Below, one piece after another: positions 1-12,659 of a stretch of 64,000 nucleotides of DNA. The notes beneath the pieces are model-generated. The model did not search any database. It saw only the letters and a program-made list of their open reading frames with translations, and had not been told where the DNA came from. Numbering within the stretch: position 1 is the first letter of the stretch; every line of letters starts with the position of its first letter. Source of the stretch: Diphasiastrum complanatum (lineage: Eukaryota; Streptophyta; Lycopodiopsida; Lycopodiales; Lycopodiaceae); NCBI GenBank assembly GCA_029204225.1, contig CM055102.1:15107364-15171363 (forward strand). Direction: 5' to 3'. Position numbers and translations under genes: made by a program.

Positions 1-1874
1 AGAGAGTGCAAATGATTTGTACATTGTTCCATTGGAGTGTCATCCAAGTTACCTTATTGGAGTTAGTGAAGTGGGAGAGACAATTTTGCCATTTACTCTC
101 TTTTAGAATGCATACAATGTCAAAATTTAAGATCAATATGATCCATGATATAAATCTAGGCACAATAGGATGAACAAAAACAAATGTCAAATTTGTAGCC
201 AATTCTACGCATAGAATTTCTAGTTTGATCAACATTTACATAACATAACAAGATAGAATCAAAAGCTATTAAAAAATTGAAGAGATCTGATCCGAGTCTA
301 TGTTAATAGGCCATGCAAAAAAAAAAATCATTTATTATCACTCTCCAATAGAGATAGATCAAGCTGACAACAAGTATTGTACTCACAAGTAGAAGAGAAC
401 AAAAAATAATTAGATAGTCTTGACTCCAAAGCTTCCAAAATGGAAATACTTCTTAGGTTTTGCTATTCCAGAACATTAGGGGAGTTTTGAGCTCCAAAAA
501 GGACCTTATAAGAATTCGTGCAACCATACTCTTTTGTATTATAAAAATATTATAACACTATTTTTCAACTAATACCTTTGACTTGCCATAACTTTTTAAT
601 CATAGCTCAAAAGTATGTCCATGTCGTTAGCAACATATAAAATAACCTTTTCCCTGGTTTTGGGTTTGGAGAGAAGATTGGATACTATTTTTTTTGTAGA
701 CTTTCATTTCTGATTCAAACCTCAAAAAATCATTCTTAGATCTATGAATCTCAATTTAAAGAACACCCATAGATCAAAGTACTCACAGTGTGCAACTGCT
801 TTTCACATTTATCACACCAATATATCAGTACATATAATTCGTATTTAAACACAACATGATGGCAAGTCTTGAGACTACTACATCAGTTTAGAACAAATTA
901 TAAATTGGTTTCGGGCATTTCAGGTCAGCTACTACATAGTTGGTTTAACACAACTATACAACCACTATATCGTTCACATTGAGTACTAACAACAATTTAT
1001 TAACTTTCCATTCAAAAAATCATTGTGAATAATTAATAGTAGTCTAATTTATGTATAAACAAATGATAAGTCCTGAGACTAATACACGAGGTTTAAATAG
1101 TTGTAAATTTGTAGGGGATTTGCATGAAAAATGTTGTGTGGTTAATGAGGGTTTCTCATTTTCCGAACTTAGCAACCGAAGCTAAGGATAAGTAGGATGG
1201 TTATTGGGTCGTATTGCACTGATTATTGCGATGTGATCTATGAAAAGTAAAGAAATGTGCCTTTTGCTTTATGATAAACCTGTTAGTTGAATGACAATAA
1301 AACCGTCAAGTTGTGAAATTGTGAAACATACTCAATTGGCACCCGACCTCTGTGAAACACCAAGCGTCCACACTAGTCACACCGCCGTCGATACTGCTGT
1401 ATAACGACGTCGGCGAAAAATTACCGCCGCCTTAGCAAACAAAGCGATGCGTATAACTTGCACCCCACGAGACATCATAGACAGTAAATCGGTTTCCAGC
1501 CCATGTAAGATTTCTACTAACTGTAAGCCGAATTTAATGGGGAAAGAGATATTAGCAAGATCCTAATGCGAATTAGTGATCAGAAGTTTTACGGAACCGT
1601 GATCCTAGAAAGCTAGTGAATCATTGCAGCGAAAAGTACTAGCACCCCCTCCTTGCAACCGTATCTTTGAGAGCCTAGAAAACTCTTATCGGTTTGGGGA
1701 GCACAGGGTAACAAAGGATGCCCCAGGATTGGATGTGGCAGGACCCTTCGTTACTTACGTAGGGCATAGCCACCATCAGTAGTGGTGCCCCTTGACTTTT
1801 TTAGGATGTTTTGGCTGGACCAATCCCTTGCCAAAAATGGCCCTAACAGGCATTCAAGGATCCAAATTAAGGAG
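1..1874. other. No gene seen; AT-rich flank with a GC-richer block
   Basis: No reading frame or RNA gene could be supported. Bases 1-1130 are AT-rich plant intergenic DNA. Bases about 1131-1850 are visibly richer in G+C and contain CG-rich words such as ccgccgtcgatactgctg, unlike both flanks. I could not identify the block; organelle-derived DNA is one possibility but I recognised no organelle gene in it. Confidence 0.5.
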
Positions 1875-2215
1875 AGGTATTGGATTTCTATCCTTTCCAT
1901 CCCCATTCTCTGCTAATCTAGATCTATTCATTAAGTTGTTGTAAATATTTGTACAATTGCATACTCTACAGAAATAGAAAGGAAACGATGTTAGTGTTAC
2001 TCGATAATTCGGCCATCTCCTTCTTCGTTGGCCACCTTCTCTTAGTCGGTTATCATTGATTATTTGGCCACACTTGATTGGTCGGTCATCCTAGACCATT
2101 TGGATAGATTCTCTTGTTCGGCCTTTCTCAAACAATCGGCCGCAATTTGACACATCATGACCGGACAAAATCAAATATTGTCCGATGGTGACTGCCAACA
2201 GTAGCCATGTATATA
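1875..2215 (+). repeat. Dispersed repeat, inverted partner of 30910-31280
   Basis: The reverse complement of 30910-31280 aligns along most of this stretch, for example the shared words ctgctaatctagat and gacaaaatcaaatattgtc. Both copies carry repeated 'attcggccat' type words. In the other copy the repeat directly follows the truncated copia pol of element F on the minus strand, so it is probably LTR or 3' untranslated sequence of that copia family. Ends are approximate. Confidence 0.65.
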
Positions 2216-2865
2216 TATCTAGCAACTTATTGACAAAGTTTCCAACAAGTTCACACGTGTGGGGATAATCCACTAATGTGAATGATCTTATTAAGCTTTA
2301 TGATTAGCACAATAAACTAATTCTAGATTGAATAGCAAGATCTAGTACAGAATTTAATGACTTAACCACAATCTAGCATGCTAAGAATCAGATAATGATA
2401 GCTTTGATTACAAATGAGCAAAAGTACAAGAATTTAGTGTATGAGCATTAGCCTCAACACGAGTTAGAGAGAGGAAGAGAGAGAGATAGTCAAGCAAATA
2501 ATGGTGTTGATCCAAAATGGCATGGAATAACTACAAAGCTTTGGTTCTTCATCAAAGATTACGTGAATAGCTACACATATTTATGGAGTTTAAAGTAGCT
2601 CGAGGTAGAATTACATCCATCCACCTTTCAATCACATCTAAAGTGAAAAGTAGAGTCTAAGTGACATTTGTCACATCTCATGCATGCATTTATACCTACT
2701 TTTACCAAGTGGCATTATTCTAACTAGAATTGTACAAATCATCATGCATGTGTCCATTTCACTTTGCGCATGCCATGCATGTCACTATGGATCACTTACA
2801 ATAAATGCATGTGATATGCCACGAGTTTCTACAAGCATATCAATGTCATTTCTACAAATGATATT
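2216..2865. other. No gene seen; CATGCATG-rich stretch
   Basis: No supported gene. Bases about 2675-2800 carry several CATGCA words, also clustered at 35490-35620. A short GA-rich run lies at about 2466-2490. The stretch ends at the broken edge of the gypsy relic that follows. Confidence 0.4.
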
Positions 2866-4060
2866 ATTGGCTGTCAACCAGCTGATATGGTCGAGTTTTA
2901 AGTGCAAGTTTCCGTTGTTGTGCCTTGGATAGTGACCAATCAGGTTGGTCATTCATCAAGTACTCAACTATGTGCGCGGCCCAATCCGGTACAGCATCCA
3001 AGTAAAATAAAACAACATCCGGTAACTCATCATCAGGTTGGGGATCCTTCTGTGTCGATTTGATTCGTGATACATGATCCGCCATATAATGTTGCTTGCC
3101 TTTGCGTACCACTCTTCGAAAATGGAACTCCAGCAACAAGAATAAACGTCTAGTGATTCTCCATGTGTTGCAGGTTTTGTCGACTAGGTAGAGCAAAGGT
3201 TGATGATCAATGTAGAATGCAAAGTGAGTTGCCATAAGATAATGGTGAAAATTCTTGATAGCAAATACCATTGCTAAGGCTTCTCGCTCAATCGTCAAAT
3301 AATTGATCTCGGCATCATTGATTTTTCGATTGGCGAAGCGAATAGAAAAATATTTCTTGTACTCGCTTGCTGGCTGGGTCAATACAGCTCCTATAGCATA
3401 CTTTACTGCGTCGGTATGCACATGAAACTCAATTGTCCAATTGGGAGGTCGTAAGATCGGTGCATATATGAGTGCTTCCTTTAGCTTTTGGAAAGCTTGC
3501 AGGGCTTCCTCCATCTAATGTGGATCAATTGTCAACTTGTAGATAGGATGTGCCAAATCCGCAAAAAGTAAAATGAAGATCCTGTAGTAATTGGCATGTC
3601 CCATGAACACATAAACTCCACAAATCATTCCAAGGGTGAAAGATCCATGATAATACATATCTTACAGCATTGTATCAGCACTTTCTCTAATTGAGATAAG
3701 TGTTTCATCATTATATCCTTGCACGCAAAGATCATCAAGGAAGATTTCTAGGAACTTATGTAAATAGTCTTTGAATGCCTTTTGCATGACGTGATGGAAA
3801 GATCTAGGGGCATTACAAAGACCGAATGGCATGACCTTGTAGGCATATGTACCCCATTCAGTAGCAAATGCAATCTTGTGTTGATTCTCCGATGCAATCT
3901 TCACTTTGTTGTAGCTGCTGAAGCCATCCCAAAAATTGTAGGCTTCCGCTCCAGCTACTCGCTCAGTGTAGTTTGGATTGCATTGTAGTATCGACTCACC
4001 TTTGGTGTTGGATGATTCTACGACATGTGCCTTTTCTCCTTTGTGTTTTTCTCTGGGATT
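2866..4060 (-). pseudogene. Ty3/gypsy pol relic (RT fragment, RNase H, start of integrase)
   Basis: Read on the minus strand. The RT part near 3662-3980 shows YKVMPFGLCNAPRSF (motif B region) and EIFLDDLCVQG (motif C, FLDD). RNase H follows at 2866-3514 with FHVHTDAVKYAIGAVLTQP, a TIEREALAM motif and TDHQPLLYL-like DHQPLLYL, then the linker leading to integrase (RPYQLVDSQ). It matches the pol of the gypsy copy at 17.4-20.8 kb closely. Relative to that copy about 170 bases are deleted upstream of the RT: the protease-linker end (CNPN) runs almost straight into AYNFWDGFSSYN, skipping the VPKKNGKMW segment. Frameshifts separate RT from RNase H. It is truncated at 2866, before the integrase core. 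Not functional. Confidence 0.9.
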
Positions 4061-4279
4061 GTGCTAAATCATATGTTGAATGTCTCTTTTTCTTGCAATG
4101 AGTGCAAAGTATGTCGGATTAAACCATCATCTATCTGCTGGTGTCCCGACTTGTTAAAGTGATCACAGGTAGAAGTATCTTTGTTGTCATTGCCCTTCGT
4201 TGAAGACTTCACTTCAGTCTTCTTGATGTTGGGCTATTTTTGTTTTTCTTCTTTCCCCTTGCAAAAAGGGCCTTCTTCT

Positions 4280-4935
4280 GGTCACCATTGGTTTCTCCTT
4301 GAAATTGGTGTATGCAGTTCACTTATCGAGACCATGAATTCTCCCCAATGTGCAATTCGAACATTCCACCAACTCATCCAGTTGTCCATTGATGGTAAGT
4401 TAGAATCTCTCACCTTCTCTGTCCTCCACCATTAATGAATATATCTGCTTTGTGCAAATGCTTCATCTTTTGTGGTAGTTGCCCTCCATTTCTCACGCAA
4501 GGATTTGTGTTCAGATCGATATTCTTTTTGGATGAATTTTGTTGTGTGTATGTGCAAACTTTGCTCCCAGTGAAACAGACATGATCTCTCTCGTCCAACC
4601 ATCTTGTTGTTTGGACCTCCATTGAAAACAGTTCGGACATCTCTTCAATTTGCTTGTGCCTCATCTACCATAAAGCCACGAAAATCTGCATTATCGTGAC
4701 CTGCCTGTTCCATCACATCGTTCAGGGAATTCCAAAATAGAATTTGGGATTGTATGTCCTCCTCTTTCATCTCACACGTCACTATTGTCAAGAGCTCCTG
4801 AATGCTATGACAAAAGAAAATAAAATATGATATTTAGATTTACAATCCAAAGGAGATAAAAAATGGAGGATAATGTTTGTTGCTACTGATTTAACCTGGG
4901 ATCATAAACGTGGCCAACCAGTCACTCTTCTAGTG
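4280..4935 (-). pseudogene. Decayed transposase-like gene with a recognisable intron
   Basis: On the minus strand a single frame runs from 4804 to about 4280 with only two internal stops. It contains EMKEEDIQSQILFWNSLNDV, DFRGFMVDEAQAN (then a stop where Trp is expected), KMVGRERSCLFHWEQSLH and MDNWMSWWNVRIAHWGEFM. A spliced upstream exon ending at 4896 adds GHVYDPSIQELLTIV. The intron 4805-4895 (91 bases) has GT and AG ends with a pyrimidine-rich acceptor, and the frame joins through it. The style (FMxDEAQANW, RERxCLFHW, WxFRxxxWGxFM) resembles transposase-like proteins I associate with MULE-type elements of seedless plants; that assignment is from memory and unverified. Both stops are compatible with TGG-to-TGA or similar decay. 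Upstream exons beyond 4935 are not recognisable. Confidence 0.6.
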
Positions 4936-6900
4936 TAATTAAATTGCACCCATGCATTCTTGAGGTCTCCATTGCTTGTTCTCCTCATCCAATTGATCAA
5001 GTCCACACCTGAAGCGGGGCGTGTGGACATTTTGAAACCTAAAAATGCTCACCAGGACCACCTTGGCCTAGAAATTTTCTACCATGAAAAAAGACAAACA
5101 TTGAGTTGTTTTTAGTAATAGAAGGCTATCAAGGCCATCACTTAAAGGCATTGCAGTACTCCTAGCCGATGTGACCATCCTGCGTAGCCTGTCATGCAAA
5201 CTCAACGATCAAATATGGAGATATTACAATAAGTGCAACAGACACAACATATTGCAATGGATACAATATAATCCCCCCCTCCCCCCCCTCAAAAAAAAAA
5301 TTCCATTTTAGTAGGATCTTCCATTGAATTAGACGAGGTGAAGCTATCATTATCGATACCCTGCTTGTGATTACAACGAGACACGTTTGTACTCTCACAG
5401 CGAACAACTTTTTTTAAAACTATGACCACATACTGCTACATTGACAATGTCTCTTCCATGATGTACTGCTCGTTTCCCTCTATGTCACTGTAGCTTTTTA
5501 GTTATCATGGATACATAGTCATTGTTTTTGTTAATCACCGCATTGAAGCTTTCAAACATTTCATTGTTGCCAATTTTATTTTCCAGATATCTATGACTAA
5601 CAATGGCCTTTCCTTCGTTGAATTAAACTGTTAGAAACGATACACCGATCACGTCATAATGAATGGTTGCTTCCATTGAATCTGTCACATGCAAGAACAT
5701 ATACATTTCATTATTTCAAAATTTGACCGATTTGTCGAAGAGTCCAACTAGTCATGAATGTCGCTTTCTTCCCATGTCACCTTTCGTTTGCTGCTTGGCA
5801 CTTGCTTTGTCATAGTCGGTCGGTGAAGAACAAACCACGGTAGATCTAATTTTTGGTAGTGGGTAGCGATCAGAGGCTGCAACAGGGTTCTAGTTCACTG
5901 GCAGGCTATCAGAGGTTGATTTTTGACTATAACCGGCCATCGAAAATCTGCAACCGGCTGGTACTGGCTGCAGGTAGGTCGCTGACAGATTGTAGAAGTC
6001 TGATTTTTTCACAGGCAGGCAAGTAGAGGTCCACAACGAGCCACAGACGGACAGGGCAGGTCGATCTGTGGAGTCGATGAATGACTGGTACAGCTTGTTA
6101 AAGGGAGAATAGGGCGCAGACAGCAGGTTTCGGCATCGACAGGGCCTCAACAGGTCATAGGCAGGACTGAGAATGCCTAAACAGACCAAAAATAGGATGA
6201 TACAATTCTCAATAGGCCGCAAATGGGCTGAAACAACCCGCAGACATGTTGTGGAGCCATGTGACAGACGTGTAAATGGGTCACTAGGCCGTGACAAGTT
6301 GCTAGATCGCTGGTAGGTTTGATTGTTGATGGAAACTCGCACACCGAAGGCGTAGACAGAGGCTGCAACCAGTCATTTGTACTTCGCTTGTGATTTGCCT
6401 TGCTTATCGTAATGTTGCCCTTGCTGGTGTTGCATTCTTTTTGTCATGCAAATGGTGCGCTCATCATTCGAACCCTAATGCATGCATATACACTCTTCTA
6501 ACAAGCATTCAACTCGTCCAATTCTACGAAGCAATGGCATGGTCCTTCACACATGCATCCTAACACGGAATGAACCAAGGAAAAAAAATTGTGAGTGCAT
6601 TCACATCCAAACCAACTACTCAACAATGCTCTCAATCAAAATGCAAACCTTCTCTCCATCCACCTTACAACAAACGAGAGGGTAAACCCTTCACCCTCTC
6701 CCTCTCTCTAAGCAATGCATTCAATCTACAAGAAACCATACACCATGCTCATAACACTCAATCCACAATGCACTCATTCCAACCAACCATGAGCATCAAT
6801 CAACCAACAATTCAAAACATGGAGTTATCATCCTCTAGATCTTTTCAAGCATTCAAACACTCTACATCTTATCAATGAGAGAAAGAGGGTAACCAACTTA
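4936..6900. other. No supported gene
   Basis: Open frames exist (for example 5890-6342 minus) but show no domain, and the underlying DNA is made of short repeated words around 'cggcaggt' and 'ctgcaac'. A C-run/A-run lies at 5273-5300. Nothing else recognised. Confidence 0.4.
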
Positions 6901-7120
6901 AACAATCCTCAATAATGAAATCAAACACCACCTCCACACAATGTGAGATTGAAACAACCACAATCAAGGCATCACACTAAGCAATCAAGCATTCACGCCT
7001 AACCACTAACATTACTCTCAAACCACTAACAACAACCACACCACACAACTACAATTCAATACACTACCTCCAAGCAAATCACACTCATATGAGGCAAGAC
7101 AACAAGGATACAAAAGCTCT

Positions 7121-7190
7121 AACATCCAAATATACTAACTCTCAACACACATACTCTCAACACTAACTCTCAACACACATCCACAAATAC
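7121..7190. repeat. Short CTCAACAC-type simple repeat
   Basis: The words 'actctcaacacacat' and 'actctcaacact' recur head-to-tail here, inside a CA-rich stretch that runs from about 6700. It looks like low-complexity sequence in an LTR-like fragment. Confidence 0.5.
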
Positions 7191-7202
7191 AAAGAGTTGG
7201 CT

Positions 7203-7213
7203 CCTTTTTATAG
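7203..7213 (-). promoter_or_regulatory. Possible LTR TATA box (minus strand)
   Basis: Minus-strand CTATAAAAAGG lies at the end of a repetitive LTR-like region. The same arrangement (TATA in minus orientation just before 'ggaaaggccc' type sequence) is seen in the gypsy LTRs at 12.08, 24.25 and 28.55 kb. Supported only by this positional analogy. Confidence 0.3.
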
Positions 7214-7500
7214 GAAAACCCAAGTGTCCCCCTTCAAAATGACGCTTTGCCAATTTTCATGCCCTTCAAGCCCTCTTTGCCATTTGTCCTCAACCCATTT
7301 AATAGTACACCTAGTGGCCTCCATAAGAGAGTGGGGGAGTGGTGCATTCAAGGCTCTCTTCCAAAACTAGCCAAGATGCCATTTTTGTCAAAGGCTAGGG
7401 AGGCCATTCAAGTTTTCCCTTTTGTGCACCCTAGAAGCCCAAAACGTCAATGGCTAGTGGGTGTACCTCCCAATTTTTATAGCCTCCAAGGTGTTTTGGC

Positions 7501-8009
7501 ATTTACTATCCAAATGTGTTGGGTGAGGCCCTTTTTCAACCCCCCAGATGTAAAAAAATAGCCGACATGACCGTGCTGAAATCTCACCATGTACTGAGTC
7601 CATTTTTTACTAATATATGATCACTTAGTGTATTTTTCAAGGAAACCGTTTTGTCATGGGAGCCCTAGTCATAAATGCCAAAAAAAGTCAACCAAAGAAG
7701 AGTAAACTGAGAAAAAAAAATTTATGGTAAAAAGGGACCGAGAAATATGGATTCAGTGTCAAGGAATAACATAAACCCTAACGACAAGGTTTGGCCAATT
7801 TACGAGCAATTAACGAAATGTGTGGGCCAAAGTGGCTACCCAATAGACCAAAAACCCAAAAAAATGAGCAGTAGAGGGGCACGCCCCTTGAAAATTCAAG
7901 GAAAGGCAAAAAAAACAAATGTCCTCAAAAAACAAAAATGAAGGCCGCCTATTAAAAATACGGGTTGAAAAAGGGCCTCACCCAAAATTTGGATACATTT
8001 GAAAGTTGA
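7501..8009. repeat. Inverted repeat pair of about 42 bases spaced by about 420
   Basis: Arm 7501-7543 (ending gggtgaggccctttttcaac) and arm 7967-8009 (starting with its reverse complement) match along about 42 bases with a few differences. The 420-base spacer has open frames but no recognisable domain. It may be two opposed LTR fragments. Confidence 0.5.
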
Positions 8010-8304
8010 GAGTTGTAGTTGTCTTGTGGTTTGGAAGTGATGTTAGTTACTTTGCTTGCTTGCATGTTAGATGTGTGGTGAGTGACTTTGTGGTTGGAGT
8101 GTGTTGTCTTGAGTTGATAATTTTTGGGAGGCGGTTAGTTATTTTTGGATTCTTGTTGTCTTGAGTGGAGAGTTGTATCCAATTTAGAGAGGTAGAAGGG
8201 TTCTTTCAATAATGTGTTGAGTATGACCTTAAGGTGTGATTGTCTTATTTCTAATCTATTAGAGAGTTAGTGAATTTCTTGTAATTGTGTGGGTTTGAGC
8301 ATGA

Positions 8305-9602
8305 TTAAGTGGTTTTGGTTTGCAATTGCCTTGTATCGTTAGAGCTTGTTTGCATGGAAGGTTCATCGTTGAGTGGTAGATGTTTCCAAATGAATTGATT
8401 TAGAATTTGACAAGAGTTTGTCTGAAAATCTACCCTATGTCCTAGATCTATGATTCGACTGACTATTGATAGTAGATTTGTCGCCAAAAGATACAATATA
8501 TTTGGTACAAGTTTTGACACTCCATTCTGAAAATGCATTCCAACAATACCTTCACCTTCAATTCTGTGGGAGTTGTTGTCTCCAAGGGGAACGAATCTCT
8601 TGGTGCTGTACGCCGAATGATTGATGAACCATTCTTGATGGCTTGTCATGTGTTGCGTTGCTCCAGAAATGAGGAACCATTCCTCCAATTGTTTGATGTG
8701 GTGATGGCTCACCATGAAAAATTCATGCTCATCATCTTCTGAATCTTGGTTCTTCTGTCTTGCGTTGGCTGCATGGGCTTGCTGGTCTGTGGCTACTTCT
8801 TCTTGTCATTGTTGAACTTCAAAATTCGACAATCCTGGATTTTGTGATTCGTCTTCTTGCAATATCTCCAGAATAGCCTCTTCTTGTTTTGAGCATGTGG
8901 CTGATTTTGGGTCTTTTGTGTCTACTTCTAATTGTTGTCAGTTTGTCGGACAACTCTCATCTTCCGATGCTTCCTGGTGTTCTTCTTTGAGAATAATGCT
9001 TGTGAGTCGTTGACGGAAGACAAGAATGCTCCATTTCTTCTTGATTTCTCTTGCAGCAGCATGATTAAGACTCTGGACAATGTTATATCTGAGTGTGTGG
9101 TTAGCATCATCATCCAGTTTTCATAAGAGGATGGCAAACTGGTCAATAAGGTCATTACATCGTCAGAGTCTTTGACTACTGAACCTATTGCCACCATCCG
9201 CTCTAATAGAGTCTTGTATTGATTAATGTGATTTTGAACAAAATCACTTTCTGACATTCTGAGTGAGAAGAACTTTCTCATCAAATGCAATTTTGAACTG
9301 ACATCCCTCACGTCATATAATGTAATCAATATGTCCCAAGCCTCTTTCAAAGATTGGGCTTGTCTGATGTGGCCAATCTGTGTGTCGGAGTTGATAAGGG
9401 TGATCAAGGTGAAAGCCTTGCCATCTCTAAGCTTCCATTTGGAAATGGCTTGCTCATCAACACTAGGAAGTAGTTCGGTTCCAGCGACTATTTCTTAAAG
9501 CTCCTTGGCCATCAAAACTACCTTCATCTCGAATTTCCATAAATGGTAGTTCGAATCATCGAGTTTGTCTACCATAAGAGTAGATTATGATTGTGAGTCC
9601 AT
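8305..9602 (-). pseudogene. Ty1/copia gag-protease relic (element G)
   Basis: The minus-strand start codon at 9600-9602 opens a gag with KLDDSNYHLWKFEMKVVL, then the UBN2-type capsid region (SLKEAWDILITLYD, MRKFFSLRMSESDFVQNHIN, LLTSLPSSYENWMMML). A zinc knuckle follows as WRYCKKTNHKIQDC, in which the first Cys is Trp. The protease region reads LISGATQHMT, so the catalytic Asp of the usual DSGAT is gone. The frame has in-frame stops near the gag start and ends at about 8290, before integrase. A primer site just upstream confirms the orientation. Non-functional. Confidence 0.85.
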
Positions 9603-9731
9603 TTGGAATGTTGGGATGAGTAATGCAGATAGTAGATTAATATGAGCGGAAACAATTATAGCAAATGTCTACACTATATCAGAACAATTGTTCTGATTAT
9701 GCTCTAAGTCCGCTTCGCAGAATCAGAGATG

Positions 9732-9745
9732 AGGCTCTGATAACA
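9732..9745 (-). other. Copia G primer-binding site
   Basis: Minus strand reads TGTTATCAGAGCCT, one base off the copia consensus TGGTATCAGAGC that pairs with the initiator-Met tRNA. It lies about 130 bases upstream of the gag start, where it should be. Confidence 0.75.
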
Positions 9746-10000
9746 TGTTGGAAATTCGAATAGTGGATCAACCGACAATGCTTGTCATGATGAAAGAGCA
9801 CCAACATGGAATCCTCGATGCATGCAACTATGTGTATTGGATTCAGACAAACAACGATAAATCGAAGTCTGTTGTCTTACTTGATTAGTTTCAAAGTCGT
9901 TGATTGAGACAGTCGATGTTGAAGGGTTTGCGAATCCCGAGGCAACCCTAACCCTAGTTAATAAGTGAGAGGAATTTGGCACCCTGCGTGTGTAAGTCAA
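9746..10000 (-). repeat. Copia G 5' LTR, partial
   Basis: The LTR should begin at the CA adjoining the primer site (plus-strand tgttggaaattcg at 9746). The distal end is not visible; the 10000 boundary is a guess because unrelated plus-strand gypsy sequence follows. Confidence 0.45.
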
Positions 10001-10029
10001 ACCCGATGATCACATAGAGATTTGATTAG

Positions 10030-10480
10030 TTAAAAGTCAATAAAAGGACTTTAGGCCTTTTTGCGGGACTTTTAATCTCGTAGGGCCTAAATGTCAAGTT
10101 AGTAAATAAAGTTGGGTTTTTCTCCAATTTGGATGGTTCCCACTCTTTTTTAAATTTTAATAATTAGAGAGGCAGAAATGGACCAATAGGATTCAGAGGC
10201 TAGGGTCCTCCTCTCTCTTATAAAAAGGGACTAACTCGAGTTCCTACACATGTTCATTTTCTCATTTCCATAAAGCAGATTGGTTCTCTTTTGAAATGGA
10301 TTGATGAATGTACTTGCTCTCTATCACTTTTTCTCCATCTCTCATGCTTTCTTTGGATTTTGCTAATTGTTATTAGGATTGTATGTTGTTATACTTTTTA
10401 TGAGAGAAGAGGATCAATTGTCATATTGCCATATTTTTGCCAAAAAAAAGTCACTTTTTTGCAAAGATACGAGTATTACT
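10030..10480 (+). repeat. Probable 5' LTR region of plus-strand gypsy element E
   Basis: The region precedes the plus-strand gag at 11063. It contains a clear plus-strand TATA box (cttataaaaaggga at 10217-10230) followed by a plausible transcription start zone. LTR ends and primer site could not be fixed. Confidence 0.45.
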
Positions 10481-10486
10481 CTTGAT

Positions 10487-10810
10487 TCTTCGCCAAAATC
10501 TTCGTCGAGTTTCCAAAACATTCTATTTACAGTAAAATACTATTTTTGAGTTCGACGAAGATTCTTCTTGTCCTAATCATAGAAAATCTTGATTTTTACC
10601 CTCGCCAAACTACAGAAACTGTGTTTTTTTGTGTCAGAAACCTTCGTCGAGTTTACCCTAGTTTTATTTGTGTCAGATCTTGAATCTGAGAGGTCGGCAA
10701 AGGTTATTTTCCTAGAAATTATTTGAAAAGTTGATTAGAGTGTTTATTTTCAAAATAGCACTATTGAACCTTCGCCGAGCCAATCTTCGCCTAGGTAGCC
10801 TTCGCCAGTT
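10487..10810 (+). repeat. Leader of element E with repeated TTCGTCGAG/TTCGCCGAG words
   Basis: Between the TATA region and gag the words ttcgccaaa, cttcgtcgagttt (three times), gttcgacgaag (the inverted form), ccttcgccgagcc, cttcgcctagg and cttcgccag recur at irregular spacing. The arrangement parallels the TGCGAGAG array in the leaders of elements A and B, with a different word. Confidence 0.6.
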
Positions 10811-11062
10811 CAATTTTAGGTTCGGATTTTCCAGATCAAGTCTCTGTCAAATTTTGGGTCAAATCTGATACAATTTGATTCGGATTCTGAGAAATTTTTC
10901 ATTTTTGAGAAGTATCGATTGATTGAATTTCAAAATCTTTTTCACGATATAGAAATCAGATTCTTGAAAAAGTGGAATAGATCTAGTAGATCTGATATGA
11001 GATAGTTTTGATTGAAAAATCTAGATCCAATCTCATTGTTTGCTTGATTTGAATTTGTGAAG

Positions 11063-11633
11063 ATGGCTACTCTCGGAGGTGCTCCACAGGAATTCAATCC
11101 TATCATTGTTAGAAGAGCACCTCGTTTGGATCTACCCAAATACAATGGGTTAACAGATCCAGTTAGATTTCTTCATATCTATGTCAAATCCTGTGAAGTC
11201 TATGGCGAAATGTTCTCTCAAGATAAACTTAAGCTTTTTCCTATGGCCTTAACAGGCGCAGCACAAGATTGGTACTATAATCAAGATGAAACTGAGCGTA
11301 CAGATTGGGAGGTTGTTAAAAGAGCCCTTATCACACTGTTCATACCTTGAAAGTTTATGGAAGACCCTTTCCTACTTTTAAGTAAAATTAAAATGGGAAA
11401 GCGGAAAATGGTTCGAGATTACATTGAACAGGTGAAACGCCTCAGATACAAGTGCAAACCTGAGCTGATTAACAAAAATGCCATGATTATGTGGTTTTTG
11501 TTAGGTCTACCTAAACGGATCAAACGTGAGCTGAAACGCCATAATGAGTATGCACTCTTGCAAAATCCTCCTCCTGATGCAATTTGGGAGAAGGATGAAG
11601 ATTCAGATGATGAGCCAAAAATCAGCATGTTGC
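11063..11633 (+). pseudogene. Ty3/gypsy gag 5' part (element E), cut by an LTR
   Basis: The ATG at 11063 opens a gag-like frame: LPKYNGLTDPVRFLHIYVKS, KLKLFPMALTGAAQDWYYN, then a TGA at 11348-11350 where the homologous gag of element A has Arg (a CGA-to-TGA change). The same frame continues FMEDPFLLLSKIKMGKRKMV and MIMWFLLGLPKRIKRELKRH. It matches the retrotransposon gag family (capsid). The acidic tail EKDEDSDDEPKISM stops at about 11633, where an opposite-strand LTR begins, so the rest of the element is missing from this side. Confidence 0.85.
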
Positions 11634-11634
11634 T

Positions 11635-12488
<854 letters not shown>

Positions 12489-12510
12489 GTATCCCCCACC
12501 TAAATAGGTG
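12489..12510 (-). other. Polypurine tract of element D
   Basis: Minus strand reads AGGTGGGGGATAC directly before the TGTTGGGC start of the 3' LTR, as expected for the plus-strand primer of reverse transcription. Confidence 0.75.
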
Positions 12511-12659
12511 ATGGTCCCACGACACCTACCTGTGCTTGTTGTGGAGGAAGGCTGTCGACACGTTTATTGTGGATGATGGAGTGCGTCAGGAAAAGCGTGG
12601 ATAAAGATCGCCTACGTAAAACCTGAGGCTTTATTCGATGATGAGGACCTATCCTAAAC

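Noticed and set aside
1131-1850. tRNA or rRNA gene in the GC-richer block
   Set aside because: No cloverleaf with A and B box words and no conserved rRNA word could be found by eye.
5890-6368. Two overlapping minus-strand frames with many Cys residues
   Set aside because: The DNA is built of short repeated words; the Cys spacing matches no zinc-binding pattern.
7247-7561. 104-codon plus-strand frame with Pro-rich start
   Set aside because: Lies between opposed repeat arms, no recognisable domain, ends within an inverted repeat arm.
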